The position numbers and the translations under genes are program-made. Below, one piece after another: positions 25,001 through 34,000 of a DNA stretch of 64,000 bases. The notes beneath the pieces were generated by a model, which saw only the letters and a list, made by a program, of their open reading frames with translations, had not been told where the DNA came from and did no database searches. Source of the stretch: Prostheceraeus crozeri. Lineage: Eukaryota; Platyhelminthes; Polycladida; Euryleptidae. Every line of letters starts with the position of its first letter. The first letter of the stretch is position 1. Where the stretch lies: contig CAJQUW010003166.1 in the NCBI GenBank assembly GCA_907163375.1, forward strand, positions 62,001 through 126,000. Reading direction: 5' to 3'.

Positions 25001-28000
25001 TGTTGATTTCATGAAACAAGAACTTGCAATAAACGTGCTAGAATTCATTGATTTTAAATCAATTGAATAATATATATTGAACAAAATATGATTTAAATAG
25101 GCCAATGATTTATTGAACTATTTCCCACCTATTGTAAAGCAAACAGGATCAGGATTACCAATGTGATAATATAAACATACGGATATTACTTAAATGAAAC
25201 CCATTTGAAACCAAGCTATTTTAGAAAGCTTAAGTTTGTAAAATCAAAATCATTTTTCAAACTCAAATTGCAAGCGTGAGAGGTTGTGAGATCTATTACA
25301 ACCGAGTTGATATTCTATTTTTTCTCTTACTTTTTGAATCTTTTGAATTTATGAAACGTTGCGCGTAGGTTTAAACCAGAGTTGGCTTTACGCTGACTAA
25401 AACTGGTTTCTGCTACTACGTGGCAAAACCTCGATAAAAACCGGCAAAAACTAAAATTCCGAGTCAGAAAAATCAGTCTATTTCTTCACGAAATGATCGA
25501 CAGCAGGCTGGGGTTTGAGTATAACGATGCATGCGGTTTTGCAGATTGCAACTATTATATTGCAAAGCATGACATTCATTCTCTGATAGAACCTATGATA
25601 TCAGTTTTTATCACGAACGACAGGCGATGTTGTATTTGGTTGCGATAGCTCTGCCCTTTTCTTGTACACTTTAGAACAAATTTAGACTTCAGCATCGCTT
25701 TGGCACTTTAGTCCATGTAACATAAGTTGTTGGATGTTTCCGAAATTATCATCAAATGAATGCTCTTTTAGATGAGAAAATGTGACTTCGTCAAATCTAA
25801 AAAATGAAAATGAAGATGTATATGAAACTGGTTTGCACACAGAGCCAAATTAAGCAAACTCCTTTCTTCATGTGGACGAACTTCAATAATCTCACTGTCA
25901 TTCTTCTGTGTGAAGTGTTCAGCAAGAATGCAGAATGTACTGTAAAAGGCATATCTGTAAATGGCTTGATCATATCTAGATTTGAACTCAGGTCTCATGA
26001 GCACAGAGAGAACAGTATCACAAGGCCTCTACACCGGTAAATTTCAGCTGCCAAATGAAGCAATGTGCAACAGTCGTCACTTAGAATGCATTTCTACTTT
26101 TTTAGAATTGTACTAAATGTACCAACGCTTGTGACTGGAGCAGAAAATCATGATTTGGAAGAACAAATAATAATTAAACAACACAGTCCGCAGCAGCAAT
26201 CTGCCCTTCTAGCTTCATGGAATACATGTTTCCGGCAAAAACACTATCTTTTCTAAAAAAAAGCCGAGTGATTTCCTTCCAGCATGGACGTTTGTTGCAT
26301 CTTACCATGAATTCTCATGCAATGATGAAAATCACCCCAGCAGCCATGTATAATGGAATATAATGCTTACTAATATAAATTATTAATTGAAGTTGTCCTG
26401 ATGAGAACTGATGGCGTTCTCCATTCCACAGGTGTACAACTACAATGCTGTTGTAACAATTGAATTAGTCTATCTGAAATGAAATTTATAGAATAACAAA
26501 AAGAACGTGCACGCTATAATGAATGCACAATAGCTTCATACCAATATTCTATATAATAATTCATGTTCCTACACTTATACTTGGAGCATATTCTTGATTG
26601 AAATATGATTTTCATAAGGTTTGCATTGTGAAAATACAGGCTAAATGTTTATCGAATGATGAAAAAGTAAAATGAATTTATTATGACTAACGTTCATCAA
26701 TACAGTCAGGAATGATGATGATCCCCTATATGCCAAAAACTGAAGTAGCAATGCTGTTATCATAGTTTTAGCGAATATTTCATAGCTTCATTCAATATTT
26801 CATAAACTGATACTTTTTCATGGTTTATCCGAATACAACTTTAGGCGAAAAATGGTGGCAAAAGCTGGCAGTTAACCCAGAGTGGTGTTTACCGGCCAAC
26901 TCTTGTTTAAACAGCACACAGCCTTTTCATCCACAGAATTTCATATAAAATAAACTCATAATATTTATATCTTGATCGCTTTAGATGACTCTATTCATCA
27001 CATAAAAGTCATTCTATTAAGTAGCGTTTAAATAAAAAACAGTCGCTCCCTTCTTTCGGACAAATTTCCTTTATTGTTTTAAAAACATATGTACAAGGGC
27101 CCGACGAGTTTCGTCCTCCGACGTTATCAAGGGCACAAGGGTACTGTTTTTTATTTAAACGCTACAATGCACCTCCCGTACAATGGACGCTTTATTTTAC
27201 ATTCTATTAAGGATTTTAAATATTCTTGCATTGAGGGTTAAACACATTCCAATTACACAGCTTTGAAAAGAGATTATGCAAAAATACACATTCAGAAATC
27301 GAGAGATTGGGTTACAGGAAATTAGCACCGATGGGATGAAAGCTAGGAAATTGGGTTATGTCCATGGCAGGAACAAGACATTGGCAATAAATAGAACTCG
27401 ATCTCTTGCCCGAACAATTGATTGCAAACTCAAAGATGCTTACATATTGAAATGCTGTAATCTTTTCGACCTTTAAATGTTGTCGATCTCAATCTTGGGA
27501 TAATGTTCTTTGATTCGGACACCAAGACATCTTTTGTTGTGCAGCCAATATAACTACAAACGCAATCGCATTTGAAATTGTAACAGAGGTTTGATCTTCA
27601 ATTCAAGAATATTTAGAATCCTTTGTTGAATGACTTTGATCTTGTGATTCGAGTTATTGGAAGCACGCATGATGAATTTATTTCTATTTTCTTTACTTAA
27701 ATTTAGTGGATGAAAATACTCTTTTGAAATCTTAAAAACATACTGTACGTTTTATATCAGCAATAAGCCAATGCTGCAGATATTAGCGCTTTGTGTTTCT
27801 CAAAAAAATATACAACAATATTGGAAGGGTCGGACAAGGTGGACTATAGGACAATGGAAAAATCAGGAATTCCAAAGAAATTCTATATGCCCAAAAAGAA
27901 AAAATCTCAAATTTTTGACTGATGAAATAACAAGATCAATGTGTGCATTGAAAAATTCTGCATTGTTACATAGCAAAATCTACATAATAATGATATTGTC

Positions 28001-31000
28001 CGAGGCTGTATTTCTATGGGAAAATACCGTGAAACAATGCAGAAAAAGGCGTGAGTCATTTGAGTTTTAGATATTGAGTCATAGATATATTCATGTAAAT
28101 AATATTCAACGCTCCAAACAAAGTCTGACTTAAGTCAGCACCGTCCAAGACCCCAGTAGGGGTAAAAAGTGACGCAAAATCCGTAAAAAAAATGAGAAAA
28201 TATCGGGTTTTTTCAGCGCATTGATATGATAAGTTTTGGGGAAACTATCATGGAAAAGCTTAGGACAATAGATCAATTTTCATCATTTAGAGGCATTAAA
28301 TAAAAGAAGTATAACGTATTGAACTTCACTTTTTCAACTTATTGAATATTTGAATAAATTTCATGCGGAGTTTTCGACTTTTAAAGCTGACGTTATGTTT
28401 CAAACCATATCTATGTGAAGACTACAGTGGTGTCCATTTCCCAAATGTGTTGCAGGTTCTATTTAATTCATCCCCAATAACGTGCAGATATGGGGTCTAT
28501 AATGTGCATCAACTGATTGGAAATTAAAAAAATAAGCTAGAAATTCTTTAAATGAGGTAATCATGATATCACATTATCATAACCATTGATGTAGTGCATA
28601 TACTATACTGAAGTTTAATCACATGTAAAGCTTCAAGATGCCATTAATATCAGAGACTGGCAGAGATGAAACAATTATTCACAAAACATGTCCGACATAA
28701 CAAAGATACTTTCTTAATCAATTAGCAGCTGCCACCCTTACCCCCTGTTTTTCATCCTTATGAGAGTCAATACACAATGAAATCTTCATTAGAAATCCGG
28801 AAAATAGTCCTATCAGGCCAGGATTTCATAGTTAGCGCATAAAATGTTTTAGGAGCATGTCCTTCTTAGATTCTATGTCTATTGTCCAGCTTTATTTCGT
28901 TTCGTCAAAGTAACTTTCTTAATACAATGCTATCTCTGCTAACGTCTCGAATACTAAAAATTAGTCATCACTTACTAAATTAATAAATAATTCATAAAAA
29001 TATACGACAATTAATCGCTCGCCAATCAAAATTGTCAGCCCTGTCACATTTGACAAAGTCAACCTTACTCAATGAATGATCGTACAGCTACATTCGCATC
29101 ATTCATTCTTTTCGACTTACTGGACAGTAGCGAGTGTCGCCAGAGGCGCTCCTTAGTAGTTCGGCAAAAGATGAGGAACGGGAGCCACCATGAAGGCGAA
29201 CTTGGGAGACCAATGCATCAGTGGGAACGTAGTGGATTAACTGAACGTATTTTTCACCCGCATCAGCTCTTTGAAATTGGTTAGAACTGCAGTTAGGGCA
29301 GGTTGATGACTCCTGAATATTCATTCCAAATTTGGCGTGCGAGATGCAGTGTGGAGCCGAGCAAACGTCAGCATCCTCTGCAGTGCACAAATGATGATGC
29401 AGACGCTGAAGAATGGTGTCCTGTAAATATCAGTGCATTCCTTATCAATAATACAGTAAATTTGAATATTTTCGAAATTAGTGTACAACATCAGCGATTT
29501 AGTCAGAGAAAATAACTAGTTTCAAATAAGGTACAATTTTTCTGCTTTTATAAAATCAAAATTAAGAATACCATATTTGCCAGTGGATGTTCAGGTCCAT
29601 TTCCATTTATCGAAGGAAAAATGATTTACTTTTGGCATTATGCAAAATGGACAGGAAACTCATTATTAGAACACATTGTTTTCTTTATTTAAATCATTTG
29701 TCTCTGGAATATGTAGCTCCCGTTGGATACCATTATATTCTGCAGTTTTGTAACACGATAATTCATTACTATTCGATTTATGTAAGTAAAGGACCGAAAA
29801 AAGAGAACATATATTTTGGACGTGACTGCCTTTTCTATTAGCAAAGCGTGCGGACTGATGATTTGATTTCATTCACTCCGAATTAGTAGACTTACTAATT
29901 CGGCATGCTGCAATACTGACGCATCAAAAAGTGTTGCAACCTTTGCCAGCAAAAACATCAAGATAACATCGAAACACATGTTGCTCTCGTTATGTATGAA
30001 AAGGCCAGCAACTATGTACACACATAATCTAGAACATTTCAAAGCAAAACTTCTAAGGTCACAAAAAAAACTGAAATAAACGTCTTAATAAAAAGTATTA
30101 AAATTGAACTATTGCTGTTGTTTCCATAAGAGCCATAACGTGAAATAAGATAATCTTAGTCCATAATCGATGGTATTTTCGTCATTTTGTCTTTATGACC
30201 TCCAGAGCTGGAGTTTTCTTAAATTGATTTCCTTTTCACGACGACATTAGAAATTCACATTTTCATGATCTTGTGGATTCACGGTATTGAACATAATTCT
30301 CATTGTATAGTGCGTGTGCGTTTGATATGTCCACACACTTGTAGGCGCACTAATAGCGTACGTATTTGCTCATTACCCTGATCAATTTCTACCGCGACAG
30401 GATTCCCAAATTTTTGAATTAATGGGAAAACATATTTTTGATAAGTTAAAACACTCTAAACAGTTCATTATGTAATTAAAGGAAAGTGAGTTAATTTATT
30501 AATTAGCTAATTAAAGATAAAATGAGTTTTTTTTAGAATTTCGAACACTTCAAGTTCATTGGCACTAAAAATTCTGTGTACTCTTATCGGTTTTATAAAG
30601 CTGCGCAACATCAAAGAATGTCTTTATTGTATTCAGGACCATTGTCTTCATTGTATTAATTGATCTTCAAGCACAATGTTACACATGAATGAGGGTCACT
30701 CCAAGCAATGCCAACATAGTAGCAGATTGCTATGTTTTTATAATTTGATGTTCTGCAGTCTCGCTCGATAGGCTATTGTTTTATAGAATTTATGTCATAT
30801 TTGCAATATCACTCAGTTTCACACAGCAGAAGAGTATCTCATCATAAAGGAGTCGCAGCATGGTCTAAACATTTTTTATGAGCGTTTCATGCGGTGACAA
30901 GTGAGAATTGAATGATGCCATGCATGCTAGTATACGAGAGCTGAACATGTAAGCCGACATATGAAAGCTGTCAGTAAAAAATCAAATAAAGTATTTTTTT

Positions 31001-34000
31001 CATTTCTTATAGCATGACAAATTGTTTTCACTGAGTTGTGAAATTTGCTTGACTGTAGCCAAGATCATGTAGATGTTTCTTTCATAAAAATCTTTCATCA
31101 CCTGCCACAAACTCACCCCATAAATAATGCTCATCCAGTATATTGTTGCATTGCGTCTCACAGCTCATGAGCAGTTCTTATCAATTATACGACACATTTA
31201 ATAAAAACTCAGAAAAAAAGGTCAATAGAAAATAAGAAGATGCACCGTTACAGTGAAGTTGGAGGATCGTGGTTCATCTTGCAGTATTTCAACTACAAAG
31301 GTGTTCAACTTACAGGGAGGTTAATGCAAATAATCCCAAATATTCGGCAAATTCTAACTTAGTGCAAGCGAAAGATTCAGACGAGTGATTAAGTTAGCTA
31401 AATGCACCAGGCATTTCTGCTACACATTCCGCTTCGTGAGTAATGCTGAATAAAATTGAGCATTCGATTAAAACGAGCTTTAGAAACTTTCTCCATTGAT
31501 AAACCGGTGAATGTCATTAAAATGCCTAAACTTGTCCTTGTGTTGTACTGATATTGGATCCGTTGCTGTCTATTTCCTGCTTTTGTCTGTATTCCTCTTT
31601 ATTAATTAAGATTTGCTTCGTCACGTCAAATTCGGAGCTTAATTTGACGAGAAGAATTTATTTTGTGCAAGAAAGTTTCAAAATTTTCTGCTTTTATGAC
31701 CGTCGTATCAACGAGGAGTACATATATAGCCGGAGTATGAGAAATATCGATACTTGACTGCTACGGTAGAGCAATAAAGTAATATATTTTCCGCGATCCG
31801 CTATGACATCTAAGGCTCACATCTACCTGCATTCACTAACACATGATATACTATATTTTTTCTTCACTGTGTGTTTGTATGTAAAGCTAGAAATCTCATA
31901 GACTTGTGTGACACGAACTGAAAATGTCACAAGATAAATAGATATATTGAAAGACATGCTCATGCCCAAAGAAAATTATAATGAACCTTTCCATTTCCAG
32001 CCTGTAAGAAAGGTGACATAATAGAGTTGAGCCGAATGAATATTTCGAGGCAATGTTGTACTTTTCTTCGATTACACTAAGTTTCTTCTATCTGACATAT
32101 TTTCTACCGGTCTTCAGGCATTAGTACTATCTGATGCAATACTATTCTTTTTTGATTTTTAATTTTGAAGCTGCTTTAGCGTCACTTTTCTCTCACTGGG
32201 GGGCTTGGCCGGTGCTGACATAATCAGACTTATCTGGGGCGCGTGACATCTTTATCCCAGATGCCCCTCCTGCAGACTTCTAATGACACCTCCGGGCCTC
32301 GGCCTCTAGTCCAAAGGATCACTAGCCACTGTGCCGCGGAGGCCTAATGCGTCTAATGCATATATTTCTTGATATTGTGTCATAAACTAAACAACAGAAA
32401 TACGAGCACTATTCAAACAATCATTGCATCATCACAAATTGCTTGGAACTTAATCTGAGCCTGACTCGTTGCATCATCACAAATGGCTTAGAACTTAATC
32501 TGAGCCTGATGAGGACAACTTCTGTCTCATAAATACTGCCTCTTATCTCAAAATAAAAGCATACATCGGTCTATCATTCAAAATTCTCACGTCTGTGCCA
32601 CAATCCATGTTCCAATATGCACTTTTGAATATGGGAAAGGTAGAGCGGAGACAACGGAAATATCAACCTAAAGCAACAAAGATAACCGGATAAATTTTCA
32701 CTTAATCAAAATTATGCAATCGATAGAAGTGCTAATGTTGCTTGTGGAGAACAATGAGGGAAGCATTCCAACAACGGGAAACTGATAACAGATTATTCCT
32801 ACGTCTCTCATAGACAATGGTGGCTAGAAGAAGACATCGGTACGACACAATTACGTGCAGCGTCGTCTCATCTCTTATTTATCACGCACCGGGATGTTGT
32901 ATTTTTCTTGGTAATTAATTCCACCTCCGCGATCTCACCAATGATGTCAAGAAATATCTTTAGAGAGGAAGATGAGGCCAAAATGAAGATCACTTCCGCA
33001 TACCGAAGTAATGCATTTTTGATAATGGAATGTGTGAATCAGTGGCGAAATCCGATGTCAAACTGCTGTCACGCGCCCAGATGACAGAAATAGGATAGGT
33101 GCTGCGCATGAGGTGTTCTCGTGAGCAAATGTTGATGTGATTTAATTGTTTAGAATTATCATCGTTTTTTGGATATCATACTTAATGTTCGCGTAATGTT
33201 TCCAAGTATCATATTTGATGCCTGTCGGTAGTGCCTTCGATGCAGTTGAGTTTCGAAGAGCTCTAAATCTATCCCGAAGAAACACCCGAGACGGAATGCT
33301 CATCACTGCACCAAAATGTCAGAAAATAGTCATAGCTGAAAATGGGGCTTTGTAGAACTTGCATCACATTAAATAAAGAAAAGAAATTGTCATGACAATG
33401 CTGAAGCGGCAACTTTGGTATAATTACAATATTTATCGAAACAGTATTGACCGATACTCTGATTCCACACCAGCTGGAGCATGGAGCACTGCATTTGACG
33501 ATGTTTGTGATTGTGGACATTGCAAGTTAGACATAAACGAATATAAACGGTAGACGAATGTAACTAAGGTAAGAAATTTAACTAAACGGCGCATCATATT
33601 TCGTCCCATGCATGACTGCTAATTTAGAAAATGAATAATAGAAAGAATTAAATTGAAGTCTCTGATGAGAATAATCTTGTGTTGATGAAAAATTGAATAA
33701 CTGCAATCAATCAGTCCGTCTATTTGTCCAAATTTTATTTTGATTAACTAGCCAATTAATTGGTAATACTTGATTTTCAATTTATTAATTTCCTGTCTCA
33801 CTATGCGCGTCATATCGCAGAAGATAATTAAAAATCTCGTTCCTGCCGTGAGATACTTTTAACTCGACATCTGTTCTTCAACACTGCGACATTTTGTCAT
33901 TGACTTACTTGACCAGAATTCTAAATTCGCATTTCAGGTATTGTAAACAGACAGTTACATGTTTAGTCTCGAATCACATATAAATACATAAAGATGAAAT

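Larger units (their letters stand above)
18620..29120 (-). other. Intron 3 of the USP53/54 gene (10.5 kb)
   Basis: Contains tRNA-like/SINE fragments (21341-21420, 22505-22560), a purine-rich tract (23640-23745), a possible TIR pair (25369 and 26918), a small element with target duplication (27010-27211) and a SINE tail (28120-28176). The 152-residue frame at 22505-22963 resembles nothing known and begins inside a tRNA-like piece. Otherwise nothing was recognised. Confidence 0.5.

Noticed and set aside
25369-26918. GTTTAAACCAGAGTTGGC and an inverted near-copy 1.5 kb away
   Set aside because: The matching part is only about 18 bp and no duplication was seen. It may be a worn TIR pair, but that cannot be shown.
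29878-29903. Perfect hairpin as a transcription terminator
   Set aside because: Animal intron context, no T-run following, and no bacterial-type genes.
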